Source: Avibacterium sp. 21-586
GTDB lineage: Bacteria; Pseudomonadota; Gammaproteobacteria; Enterobacterales; Pasteurellaceae
DNA length: 64,000 bases
Direction: 5' to 3'
Assembly: GCF_026226775.1 (NCBI RefSeq)
Contig: NZ_JAKKOD010000002.1
Span: 1 to 64,000, forward strand
Part shown: in pieces, positions 41,268 to 50,369 of the stretch
Layout: each line of letters begins with the position of its first letter
Numbering within the stretch: position 1 is the stretch's first letter
Program-made: the position numbers and the translations under genes
Notes under the pieces: model-generated
What the model saw: the letters and a program-made list of their open reading frames with translations, nothing else
The model's database searches: none
What the model was told of the DNA's origin: nothing

Positions 41268-41693
41268 CTATTCGTCACGTAATGGAACAACTAACATATC
41301 AACATTAATCGTATTCATTACTTGTCGGGTAGAAGACATCAATTTACTCCAAAAATCTTGGTGATGACCTGTTACTAATAAATCCACATCATATTTATCA
41401 ATTGCATCAGCCAAAACTTGGCCTAAATCACCGCTACCACTTAATTTCTCTGAAACAGGATAACTAGATTGCTCTGCTAATTGCATTAAAGCTTGGTGAG
41501 TTTCAGTAGAAATACGATCTTGCATTGAGGACATATTGACATCAATTAACCCCGTATAAAGATCGGAGAAATTGACATCAACGTGGATAATAGATAATTT
41601 AGCCTCATTTCGTTTCGCTACTCCGGCGGCTTTTTCCACTAAGAAAGTACTTTCTTCAGACAAATCTACTGCGACTAAAACGTGTTTATACAT
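41268..41693 (-). CDS. uspA: Universal stress protein A
   Basis: This encodes 141 residues of the UspA fold: '[20 protein letters not shown]' at the start and '[20 protein letters not shown]' with '[13 protein letters not shown]' at the end. Like E. coli UspA it lacks the full ATP-binding G-2x-G-9x-G loop. It is expected to be induced in stasis. It is divergent from mazG over a 221-base A/T-rich gap in which I see no clear site. Confidence 0.93.
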   Translation of the reverse strand: MYKHVLVAVDLSEESTFLVEKAAGVAKRNEAKLSIIHVDVNFSDLYTGLIDVNMSSMQDRISTETHQALMQLAEQSSYPVSEKLSGSGDLGQVLADAIDKYDVDLLVTGHHQDFWSKLMSSTRQVMNTINVDMLVVPLRDE

Positions 41694-41914
41694 AACTAAC
41701 TCCTTACTTATCTGAGTGGTTTCAATTAATTTTCTTCATACTATCATTAGTATAGTAAAAAAAATATGCCCTAGATCACATTTTCAAAAAAAAGCAAGAT
41801 ACGTTGCCCTTAATTCAACATAAAACACCATATTTCAAACATTATCTCAACCTCAACTAATTATGTTATGATGCTGATAAGTAAGGCATAACAAGGCATA
41901 ACGAAGAGAAACAG

Positions 41915-42706
41915 ATGAAATACAATATCGAAAATTTGGTGCAATTAATCGCCCAATTACGCAATCCAACAGGTGGCTGTCCTTGGGATTTGGAACAAAC
42001 TTATCAATCAATGATCCCTTGCTTGTTAGAAGAAAGCTATGAAGTGGTGGAAGCAATCGAACAGCAAAACACAGCAAATTTGCGTGAAGAGCTAGGCGAT
42101 TTGTTGCTTCAAGTAGTGTTTTTCAGTCAACTGGCTAAAGAAGACCATTTATTCACCTTTGATGATGTCGTCAACGAAATAGCAGAAAAAATTGTGCGCC
42201 GCCACCCACACGTTTTTGGTGAAGAAAAAGCCCACAACGAACAAGAAGCACTGAGCCACTGGAATAAAATCAAAGCACAAGAAAACAAAAATAAAGCCTA
42301 CCAATCTATTTTAGATAATATTCCCCACGCTTTCCCTGCCTTAATGCGAGCAGAAAAATTACAAAAACGCTGTGCCAAAGTCGGTTTTGATTGGGATAAC
42401 GTGCAACCTGTGATCGCCAAAGTACAAGAAGAATTACAAGAAGTACAAGCTGAACTTGCCCGCCCACAACAAGATCAAACAAAAATCGAAGAAGAAATCG
42501 GTGATTTACTGTTTGCTGTTGCCAATTTAAGCCGTCATTTGCATTGCTCTCCAGAAGAAACCCTGCGCAAAGCCAATCAAAAATTTGAACGCCGTTTTCG
42601 CCAATTAGAGAATCTCGCCCAACAACAAGGTAAATCGCTACAACATAGCACGCTCGAAGAACTGGATTTATTATGGGATAAAGTGAAAAGCGAAGAGCAG
42701 CAATAA
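41915..42706 (+). CDS. mazG: Nucleoside triphosphate pyrophosphohydrolase MazG
   Basis: MazG hydrolyses NTPs and dNTPs to monophosphates. The 263 residues carry two MazG repeats. The first has '[14 protein letters not shown]', '[13 protein letters not shown]' and '[14 protein letters not shown]'; the second has '[19 protein letters not shown]'. These E-x-x-E...E-x-x-D patterns are the metal site. Length is normal. Confidence 0.95.
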   Translation: MKYNIENLVQLIAQLRNPTGGCPWDLEQTYQSMIPCLLEESYEVVEAIEQQNTANLREELGDLLLQVVFFSQLAKEDHLFTFDDVVNEIAEKIVRRHPHVFGEEKAHNEQEALSHWNKIKAQENKNKAYQSILDNIPHAFPALMRAEKLQKRCAKVGFDWDNVQPVIAKVQEELQEVQAELARPQQDQTKIEEEIGDLLFAVANLSRHLHCSPEETLRKANQKFERRFRQLENLAQQQGKSLQHSTLEELDLLWDKVKSEEQQ

Positions 42707-42741
42707 TCCCTATTCTTCCCCCACTTTTACTTTAATAGAAT

Positions 42742-42781
42742 AAAGAGCGGTTAAAAATCTCTGAATTTTTCACCGCTCTTT
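42742..42781. terminator. Bidirectional hairpin between mazG and the helicase gene
   Basis: AAAGAGCGGT and ACCGCTCTTT form a 10-base perfect stem around a loop that can itself pair (AAAAAT with ATTTTT). The two genes converge here. The stem is a near-uptake-signal variant. Confidence 0.8.
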
Positions 42782-42796
42782 TTCTTCGCTTATTTG

Positions 42797-45274
42797 TTAA
42801 TTTAAATAATCATATTCTTCTTGGCTGATAACGGTGTCGTAGCCGCCGATGAATTTGTCGGTGTGTTTGCGGATGCCGGTGTATTCTAGACTAGCGTCTT
42901 CATAGCGTTTGAAGCTGAACACAGCACTGTTCATTTGAACTTGGTTGAATACGTTAAGGCTAACCAAAAGCTGGAAATCTTTTTGTGTTAAGCCTGTAAC
43001 CGCAGAGAATAAATCAGGTTCTAGCACCTCAATCACTTCTCGCAAAGTGTGTTCGCGGAAATCGGTAAGATACATAAACACTGGCACGCGGGCAGCAAAT
43101 TTAATCAGTTTATCCTGAAGAAGCTTGCGTAAGGATTTACGCTCTTTTTCGGCATCATCGACTGTTGTTACTTCATCTGGGGTGAGCGGTCGCCCTTCTC
43201 GTTTTGCTTCCCCCTTAATTTTCTTCACTTCATTAGTGCGGTTTATGATGGTGGTAATATCTTCTCGCAAGGAACGGAAGCCCTCAATTTTATCCAATGC
43301 CGCCATTGCTTCTTCGCTGTTGCGTAAACGATCAAGGGTAACATTATCCACATTCACTAGCATTGCGCTTTCCCAGCGGCGGGCGAGCAAGGTGGCGGTC
43401 ATTCCGCTTAGGGCGTAATCTAAAATATCGCCTGCATCAAAGCGGTGCATTGTGCCGCCGTCATAGGAAAGCACGGGTAAAAAGTGAATAAAATCCGCCA
43501 CTTGTTTTTCTGGGTTATCTTCTGTTGGGTTTAATTTCGTGCTGTAATCGCTCACTTGGGTTAAGGCACGATTTAACGCAAAATCAAACACATAGCAATA
43601 TTCTTTTACTACAATTTCTTGCTGATTGTGATCGCGCATTGTCCAAGGGGTTTGCACACGGAATGCCGCTTGGAAATAGGTTTCAGGGCTTTTTAAGTTG
43701 CACAACATAAAAATGCCTGACCATTCAGGAATGGAAATCCCCGTTAATAATTTTCCGCAACTTAGGGTGATGCTTTTATTTTTCAGCGGATTTTCACCAA
43801 TGGCGTTGCGCACTGGCGGCAAGGCTTTTTCGCCCACGCCAGCCTTGGTGCCAGCGGCCACCACCACGTTATAATCGTGATAAAACTGATTTTGTGGCAT
43901 TGCCAATAGATTTCGCATTGCAAAACAACTTGCCACGGTGGGTAAAAACCACACGGTATGCAATAAATTTGCCAATAAATTCACATCGCTATAAGGCATT
44001 GGCGGTTTCTCAACGCCAAACTGCAAAGGCTGATCGCCACCGTAACGCAGCCAGTTAAGCCATTTTTGCACTTCATTTTGATACTTAAAGCGTGCATCAT
44101 CCCCCTCGCCCTCGGCGGCGAAAAATTCGTTTAAGTCAAATTCATTTTTATCGCCTTTTTCTGCTACCGCACGCAGATCTTCCGCCATTTGGTAGGTCAT
44201 CATCACCATTTTTGGCAACGCAAGATAAGGGTTATCGGGCTTGTTACCCCATTGGATTTTGGCTTGCTGTTCATCACTATATGTCCAGCTGAACACCTGT
44301 TCTTCGATAAATTCGCCATTGTTTAAGGCGCGAAACGGCGTACCTGAAAGATAAAGATAGTGGTAGGTAGTGAGCCCCAGCTCATCTTGATCAAATTCTA
44401 TTTGATCCTTTAATTCTGCGCTCAGCTCGCCGTCATCAAATTGTTCTTTGGTTTTATTGCGCCACGCGCCATAGTGATATTCATCAAACACCACGCAATC
44501 CCAGTTAATTTCATACACCCAACGATTGCGATCTTTCACCTTGCCCTTGGCGGTGCGTCCATGTAAATCTTGCAAAGAAAGAAAACAAATCAACGGCTTA
44601 TGCAGTTGTTCGCTGTGCGTTTTAATGCGATCCCATTCATCAATATTATGTTTATCCACAAATTGCCAATCGGTAAAATCAATGTGGCGTTGCAAATCCT
44701 CTTGCCACGCGGTTTTTACCGCAGGTTTAAAGGTGAGAATCAACACCCGCCGCCATTGCATTTCTTTGACTAATTGATAAGTGGCAAAGGTTTTGCCAAA
44801 ACGCATTTTGGCGTTCCATAAAAATTGCGGTTCTTTGTTGGCATTTTTCGGATCTGCTCGAAAAGCATTGAAATAATCTTTTGTGCGTTGCACCGCGCGG
44901 GCTTGCTCAGGACGCATTTTAAAATCCAAAGTGCGGTGTTTTTTGGGCGATTTTCTTTTTCGCACCGCCACAATGGCTGATTTCACCGCGTCCACATCAC
45001 AATAAAACCATTCTCCCTCACTGCGTTTTATGCCCATTTTCTGCAAGGCTTGATGCACATCGTGATCGTTAAAATAGGAACCGTCATCACGCACGGCTAG
45101 CTCATCAAGCTCAATGTGATAAGTTTGGCTCGGCGTTTTCACGGGGTATTGTTCCGCAATGCGTTCTGCCACTTTGCGCGTGGTGTAGCCCACTTTAAGC
45201 ATATTCGGAAAGCGATTATCGCTGTAAGCATAAATTTTCGGTTGTTGCAGAGAATGTAAATAATTATTCGACAT
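42797..45274 (-). CDS. Superfamily 2 helicase with N-terminal T5orf172/GIY-YIG-like domain
   Basis: The product is 825 residues from the ATG at 45274 (GGAGAG just upstream); a longer ORF would begin inside the neighbouring gene. Residues about 13-100 ('KIYAYSDNRFPNMLKVGYTT', 'VAERIAEQYPVKTP') match the T5orf172 type of GIY-YIG domain. Helicase motifs follow: unusual Walker A 'AKMRFGKTFATYQL' (about 155), 'LILTFKPAVKTAW', Walker B box 'VVFDEYHYGAW' (DEYH, about 264) and 'YLSGTPFRAL' (about 310). It overlaps the end of the methyltransferase by 11 bases. It is the likely restriction and translocation subunit of the cluster. I do not recognise a named system. Confidence 0.72.
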   Translation of the reverse strand: MSNNYLHSLQQPKIYAYSDNRFPNMLKVGYTTRKVAERIAEQYPVKTPSQTYHIELDELAVRDDGSYFNDHDVHQALQKMGIKRSEGEWFYCDVDAVKSAIVAVRKRKSPKKHRTLDFKMRPEQARAVQRTKDYFNAFRADPKNANKEPQFLWNAKMRFGKTFATYQLVKEMQWRRVLILTFKPAVKTAWQEDLQRHIDFTDWQFVDKHNIDEWDRIKTHSEQLHKPLICFLSLQDLHGRTAKGKVKDRNRWVYEINWDCVVFDEYHYGAWRNKTKEQFDDGELSAELKDQIEFDQDELGLTTYHYLYLSGTPFRALNNGEFIEEQVFSWTYSDEQQAKIQWGNKPDNPYLALPKMVMMTYQMAEDLRAVAEKGDKNEFDLNEFFAAEGEGDDARFKYQNEVQKWLNWLRYGGDQPLQFGVEKPPMPYSDVNLLANLLHTVWFLPTVASCFAMRNLLAMPQNQFYHDYNVVVAAGTKAGVGEKALPPVRNAIGENPLKNKSITLSCGKLLTGISIPEWSGIFMLCNLKSPETYFQAAFRVQTPWTMRDHNQQEIVVKEYCYVFDFALNRALTQVSDYSTKLNPTEDNPEKQVADFIHFLPVLSYDGGTMHRFDAGDILDYALSGMTATLLARRWESAMLVNVDNVTLDRLRNSEEAMAALDKIEGFRSLREDITTIINRTNEVKKIKGEAKREGRPLTPDEVTTVDDAEKERKSLRKLLQDKLIKFAARVPVFMYLTDFREHTLREVIEVLEPDLFSAVTGLTQKDFQLLVSLNVFNQVQMNSAVFSFKRYEDASLEYTGIRKHTDKFIGGYDTVISQEEYDYLN

Positions 45275-46772
45275 CGGTTCTCTCCATTGGGCGTACCATT
45301 GATTCAATAAAGGCAATCTCATCATCGTTTAAGCCATATTTAGCGTAGAGCTTTTCATCATTCCACGATTGGTTGAAATCTTGCATTGGGACGAGTTGGT
45401 AGGCGTTTCTTGTCGCGTGTTGCGTATTCTTTTTTAAGGTCAGCATAAAATGGAAAAATTTGGTTTTAATATAAGACATCACATTTTTCGCTGTTTTTTC
45501 ATCATCAAAAGGTCCGAAAACTAAATAGGTTTCGGAACAGCAAGAATTGGGTTCACCTAAAATTGGCTTAACTAAATCAACACGGCTATCGCCCGATCCA
45601 ATGGCATAAGGCACGAATAATTTATAGCGTTCAATCCAATCTCGGTTTACTTTCACTTCACCACGGCTAATATAATTTACCGCTTTATTGGCATAAAATT
45701 TCACCGTGTTATCTTTGGTTTTCGCATAACCTTTAAACTTCGTATCAAAACCAAAAGGTTTTCGTGAACTAATAAGCTCGTTAAAACTTGGCTCATTAAA
45801 CGCTTTCACTTTGTGATAAATCTCTACCGCTTCATTACTACGAATAAAAATATCCATATTTTCTTCTTTCAAATAACGGCTAGCTTGCGATACATTTTCG
45901 CCATTTTCATAACTGAAAACTTGTGTTTCCCCTGTTGAACCTTTTTGCCAAAGGAAATAACACACGCCGCCTTTAATATCCACGCCCGAAAAACAATCCT
46001 GCGAATTAGGGAAATCGTGCAACTGGCGAATTTGTGTATCCTGCAGCATAGTGGCACGAAACTCATCAAGCCCTTTACCGCCCGCATACCAACGAGCAGG
46101 GATAATCATCACCAAATATTCAGGTTGTAATTTTTTCGCTTGTTCTACAAAGTTTTGGTAAATCGGGCTAGCACTGGATTGTGCACCACTATCTCTTAAT
46201 TGGTAAGGCGGATTGCCAATAATAACGTCAAATTTCATCTCTTTATATCGTTCAAAAAAGGGGCTGTAAGAATGGATAAAATGGTAGGCGTGGGTTTCAA
46301 GTTCATCACCACGATCAAAAACTTCTTGGCTTGCGCCACACTCCGTGCAACGACCGTTTTCCCATTTGTGGGCTAAAGTGCGGTAAAAAATATTGCCATT
46401 TTCGTCATCAAAGGCGGTGCAGACAGAATATTCGCCATTCGCTTCACGGCTGCAATACAGGCTGCGGCGGCTAAGCTGTGCGGTGAGGGTGGTGATGCCA
46501 ATACCGAATAATTGCTTGGTGAAAATGTGGTTAAGCCGTTCCTGCAAATCAGGAAAATGGGGGGCTAAGCCCTTGATTAGGCGTTTGGCGATCTCGCGTA
46601 AAAACACACCGGATTTACTGCAAGGGTCAAGGAAGGTTTTATTGGGATCGCAGAAAAAGTGCGGTGGAATTAAATCCAACATTTTATTTGCCAACAAGGG
46701 CGAGGTGAACACTTCATCACTCGACAAATTGGCAAGACAAGATAACACGTCAGGGTTGTAATTTTTCAGCAT
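45264..46772 (-). CDS. Eco57I-type adenine-specific DNA methyltransferase
   Basis: This encodes 502 residues. At the start 'LSSDEVFTSPLLANKMLDLI' and 'FLDPCSKSGVFLREI' (about 47-61) correspond to motif X and SAM motif I. The catalytic tetrad is in 'FDVIIGNPPYQLRD' (NPPY at 187-190), typical of N6-adenine methyltransferases of the Eco57I group. Two CxxC-like segments ('RCTECGA' near 141, and a cysteine at 107) may form a zinc site. The C-terminal ~200 residues probably recognise DNA. Its ATG overlaps the stop of the upstream gene (TAATG), and its 3' end overlaps the helicase. Confidence 0.8.
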   Translation of the reverse strand: MLKNYNPDVLSCLANLSSDEVFTSPLLANKMLDLIPPHFFCDPNKTFLDPCSKSGVFLREIAKRLIKGLAPHFPDLQERLNHIFTKQLFGIGITTLTAQLSRRSLYCSREANGEYSVCTAFDDENGNIFYRTLAHKWENGRCTECGASQEVFDRGDELETHAYHFIHSYSPFFERYKEMKFDVIIGNPPYQLRDSGAQSSASPIYQNFVEQAKKLQPEYLVMIIPARWYAGGKGLDEFRATMLQDTQIRQLHDFPNSQDCFSGVDIKGGVCYFLWQKGSTGETQVFSYENGENVSQASRYLKEENMDIFIRSNEAVEIYHKVKAFNEPSFNELISSRKPFGFDTKFKGYAKTKDNTVKFYANKAVNYISRGEVKVNRDWIERYKLFVPYAIGSGDSRVDLVKPILGEPNSCCSETYLVFGPFDDEKTAKNVMSYIKTKFFHFMLTLKKNTQHATRNAYQLVPMQDFNQSWNDEKLYAKYGLNDDEIAFIESMVRPMERTDVE

Positions 46773-47530
46773 TATTGGATCTCACTTTGTTCATATTCGG
46801 CGGCATAGGTTTGCTTGATATGCAAAAAATCGCATAGGCTGGATTGAAAAACCGTGCGATAAGGGTGCGGTTGGGCAGCGTTGCCATTTGGCGTGATGGT
46901 GTATTCTTCCCCAACCAAGCCTGAGTAGATAAATGGCACGCGCTTGATTTTTCTCTCGTTAATACAACTCCACTGAGAAAAAATAATGGCTTTTTTCGCC
47001 CGCTCTTCTTCCGCACCGCTTAAATTCGGAATGGGGGACTGTGCCCTTGGGTATTTCACTTCCATTTTTAACGCATCGCCCAGCACAATGTTGAAGTGCA
47101 ACAAGCAATCAATGGCATCAAGGCATTCTGCTTTTTGGCTGTGTGGAAACAGCCGTACATATTCTTGCGCGGCAAAATCAAACAGCCTTTTGCGACAGGC
47201 TTTGACGTTATCTTCCAACAACTCAATGCCGTAAAGACTGCTAACCGCAAGGATTACATCTCGCTCATAAGAAAGCTGGCTTGGTGATTTAACGTGTTTT
47301 TTTCGCTTGCTTTTATCTTGGTAATTTTCTGCCGCCACCGCTAACTTACGGCGTAAAATTTCGATCAAAAAATTACCTGTTCCGCACGCTGGTTCTAAAA
47401 AAGTGGCAGAAAGTGATTGGGTTTGGAGCGCTACCAAATCCAACATCGCGTTCACTTCACGCTCTCGGGTATAAACTTCCCCGTGATCCGCCACACGTTT
47501 TTTTGAAACTATTTGTTTTTCGTTAGACAC
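46772..47530 (-). CDS. Methyltransferase-like protein lacking NPPY
   Basis: This encodes 252 residues. It has a motif X-like 'VADHGEVYTREREVNAMLDL', a clear SAM motif I 'FLEPACGTGNFLIEIL' (44-59), 'LYGIELLEDNVKACRKRL' (motif II) and 'IVLGDAL' (motif III). Where NPPY is expected the sequence reads 'AIIFSQWSCI'. It therefore probably binds SAM but may not methylate alone. It could be a partner of the 502-residue enzyme, to which it is translationally coupled. First gene of the three-gene cluster; start ATG 110 bases from the divergent regulator. Confidence 0.7.
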   Translation of the reverse strand: MSNEKQIVSKKRVADHGEVYTREREVNAMLDLVALQTQSLSATFLEPACGTGNFLIEILRRKLAVAAENYQDKSKRKKHVKSPSQLSYERDVILAVSSLYGIELLEDNVKACRKRLFDFAAQEYVRLFPHSQKAECLDAIDCLLHFNIVLGDALKMEVKYPRAQSPIPNLSGAEEERAKKAIIFSQWSCINERKIKRVPFIYSGLVGEEYTITPNGNAAQPHPYRTVFQSSLCDFLHIKQTYAAEYEQSEIQ

Positions 47531-47556
47531 TTTAAAATTTGATATTAGACTTTAAA

Positions 47557-47607
47557 AATGAAAGTATTATTGATCTTTTTTAAAGTTTTAACAATATAAC
47601 TTTCATT
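47557..47607. promoter_or_regulatory. Candidate operator between the methyltransferase and XRE genes
   Basis: AATGAAAGT (47557-47565) and ACTTTCATT (47599-47607) are perfect 9-base inverted half-sites 33 bases apart. ACTTTAAAA is also repeated at 47529-47537 and 47550-47558, and ATCACTGCGTGAT (47614-47626) is a small palindrome. All lie in the 110-base divergent gap, where the XRE protein would be expected to bind. Confidence 0.5.
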
Positions 47608-47640
47608 ATCAAAATCACTGCGTGATAGCTTTGCCACGCT

Positions 47641-48057
47641 ATGAACGAAAAAGAAAAATTCGCCGCTAATTTAAGGCAAGCTATGACAAGAAAAGGCTAT
47701 CAACCAAAGCCTTCTGTGTTAGAAACGATCTTTAATCTAAAATATGAAGGGCAAGCCATTACGCCACAGGCTGCTTCGCAATGGCTGAACGGTAAAATGA
47801 TCCCAAGATTGGAGAAATTAAAGACGCTTGCGATTGTTTTAAATGTAGATTTAAGTGAACTCGTACCGCCGAACAAGCTACAAAAATTGCAAGCCGCGGA
47901 ACTTAGACGCATTGGCACGCCCGAAGAATTGCGCTGGGAAAACATCGCCACTCAACAAGACAAAGCCCTTTTCAGCCACTTCCTTGATCTCCCCGAACCC
48001 CAACGCAATGTTGTACGAGAAGTGATTATGGCGCTATATAAACAACACTGCGAATAA
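47641..48057 (+). CDS. XRE-family helix-turn-helix regulator
   Basis: This encodes 138 residues. The N-terminal ~75 contain a Cro/CI-type helix-turn-helix ('ITPQAASQWLNGKMIPRLEK' with 'LKTLAIVLNVDLSELV'). The C-terminal half is helical with no recognised domain. It is transcribed away from the methyltransferase-helicase cluster, like a controller protein of a restriction system. No ribosome site is visible before the ATG, so it may be leaderless or start further in. Confidence 0.75.
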   Translation: MNEKEKFAANLRQAMTRKGYQPKPSVLETIFNLKYEGQAITPQAASQWLNGKMIPRLEKLKTLAIVLNVDLSELVPPNKLQKLQAAELRRIGTPEELRWENIATQQDKALFSHFLDLPEPQRNVVREVIMALYKQHCE

Positions 48058-48073
48058 TTGGTTTTGCCTGTAG

Positions 48074-48107
48074 TGGCGGACCTATGTGTCCGCCATTTTG
48101 ATTTTTC
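48074..48107 (+). terminator. Hairpin after the XRE gene
   Basis: TGGCGGAC and GTCCGCCA form an 8-base perfect stem with a 6-base loop, followed by a T-rich stretch, 17 bases past the stop. The rest of the gap to engB holds a C/G-rich imperfect hairpin near 48160 and an uptake-signal hairpin. Confidence 0.65.
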
Positions 48108-48224
48108 CATTTGTTGCTTGGAAAACATGGTTTGGGCAACAGACAAATCTCCCCTACCCCCTTTTTGCTAAAGAGGGGGACTTTGATGAAGAAAAACTGA
48201 TAGTCTGAAATGAAAATAATCATA

Positions 48225-48265
48225 AAAGTGCGGTGGAAAATTTCTGAATTTTTTTACCGCACTTT
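48225..48265. terminator. Uptake-signal inverted pair upstream of engB
   Basis: AAAGTGCGGT and ACCGCACTTT are complete uptake signals in opposite orientation, forming a 10-base stem around an A/T-rich loop that can extend the pairing (AAAATTT/AATTTTT). It lies between the XRE gene and engB and could stop read-through. Confidence 0.7.
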
Positions 48266-48326
48266 GCGATTTTAGGGTATGCTAGGCACTTTCCTTATTG
48301 GTTGAAAGATTTAAAAGATAGATAAA

Positions 48327-48959
48327 ATGAACAACGAAATTAAACTGAATTATCACAAAACCCATTTTCTGACGAGCGCGCCGAATATTCGCGTATTGCC
48401 TGAAGATAGCGGTATGGAAATTGCCTTTGCAGGGCGTTCTAACGCCGGAAAATCCACCGCACTCAACGCCTTGACCAATCAAAAAAACCTTGCCCGCACC
48501 TCCAAAACTCCGGGACGAACGCAATTAATTAATGTATTTGAAGTGGAACCGCTCTACAAATTGGTAGATTTACCGGGCTATGGCTATGCTGCCGTACCTG
48601 AACAAATGAAAATCCAATGGCAGAAAGCCTTGGGTGAATATTTGCAAAAACGTGAATGTTTAGGCGGTGTGGTCATTTTAATGGATATTCGCCACCCTTT
48701 GAAAGATTTAGACCAACAAATGATCGAATGGGCGGTGTCCGCTGATTTACCTGTGCTATTATTGCTCACCAAAGCAGATAAACTGAGCCAAAGTGCCGTG
48801 AGTAAGCAAGTGAAAATGGTACGTGAAGCCATTTTACCGTTCCAAGGTGATGTGCAAGTAGAAGCCTTTTCCGCTCTGAAAAAACAAGGCATTGATAAAC
48901 TGGCAAGAAAATTGGATAGCTGGTTTAGCGCGGTGATTGTGGAAGATAAAGATGCGTAA
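48327..48959 (+). CDS. engB: Ribosome biogenesis GTPase EngB (YihA/YsxC)
   Basis: EngB is an essential GTPase acting in assembly of the large ribosomal subunit. The 210 residues show P loop '[16 protein letters not shown]', switch I '[11 protein letters not shown]', G3 '[10 protein letters not shown]', G4 'LLTKADKL' and G5 '[10 protein letters not shown]'. Length is normal. It ends before a strong hairpin. Confidence 0.96.
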   Translation: MNNEIKLNYHKTHFLTSAPNIRVLPEDSGMEIAFAGRSNAGKSTALNALTNQKNLARTSKTPGRTQLINVFEVEPLYKLVDLPGYGYAAVPEQMKIQWQKALGEYLQKRECLGGVVILMDIRHPLKDLDQQMIEWAVSADLPVLLLLTKADKLSQSAVSKQVKMVREAILPFQGDVQVEAFSALKKQGIDKLARKLDSWFSAVIVEDKDA

Positions 48960-48966
48960 TTAATGA

Positions 48967-48996
48967 AAAAAGTGCAGAGAAATTTTTGCACTTTTT
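48967..48996 (+). terminator. Terminator after engB
   Basis: AAAAAGTGCA and TGCACTTTTT form a 10-base perfect stem with a 10-base loop, 7 bases past the engB stop. The remaining ~190 bases up to the str promoter are A/T-rich and show nothing else. Confidence 0.8.
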
Positions 48997-49183
48997 AAAT
49001 GAGAAAGCTATTTTTTTGAAGAATAAATTGTAGCAAAATATCCATTCACCCTAAGGCATACCACAAATAATGGCTAACAATAACGCATCATTGCTCATCA
49101 ATTTATCATACTGATACTGAGTTATAATTGCTTGTTATTCCTTATGTGTCAAAAGATTAAAGTGTGGTATTTTTTGCCAAACC

Positions 49184-49212
49184 TTGACATTCTATATATT
49201 CAAGATTAAAAT
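49184..49212 (+). promoter_or_regulatory. Sigma-70 promoter of the str operon
   Basis: A perfect TTGACA is followed after 17 bases by TAAAAT and a G/C-rich discriminator (TCGGCGTC). It lies 80 bases before rpsL and is the only good promoter seen upstream of the operon. Confidence 0.85.
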
Positions 49213-49267
49213 TCGGCGTCTATCTATTGTTAGGTAGTACAAAAAGTAAACATTCTTTGATGAATAA

Positions 49268-49666
<399 letters not shown>

Positions 49667-49769
49667 TGGTTCTCCGTTAAGTAAGGCCAAACGCTAATTA
49701 AATTAAATAATTATCATAAACTCCAGTAAACGTAAGATATCTTACACAAAGAGTTTTGGATAATCCTGA

Positions 49770-50264
<495 letters not shown>

Positions 50265-50369
50265 TCAGTTAATCAAACGATTTTTAGGCTTCATCACATT
50301 TTGCTATGCGGTGGAGCCTTATCCATATTTAAAATTTTAATTTATTGAATTCCAAACAAGGAAATAATA

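Noticed and set aside
47081..47287. Short plus-strand ORFs opposite the short methyltransferase-like gene
   Set aside because: They are antisense shadows without ribosome sites; the minus-strand frame has clear SAM-binding motifs.
42797..47530. Calling the second cluster a BREX, DISARM or type III system
   Set aside because: BREX- and DISARM-specific genes (PglZ, BrxC, DrmA/DrmB-like) are absent, and the gene set does not match a Mod-Res pair.
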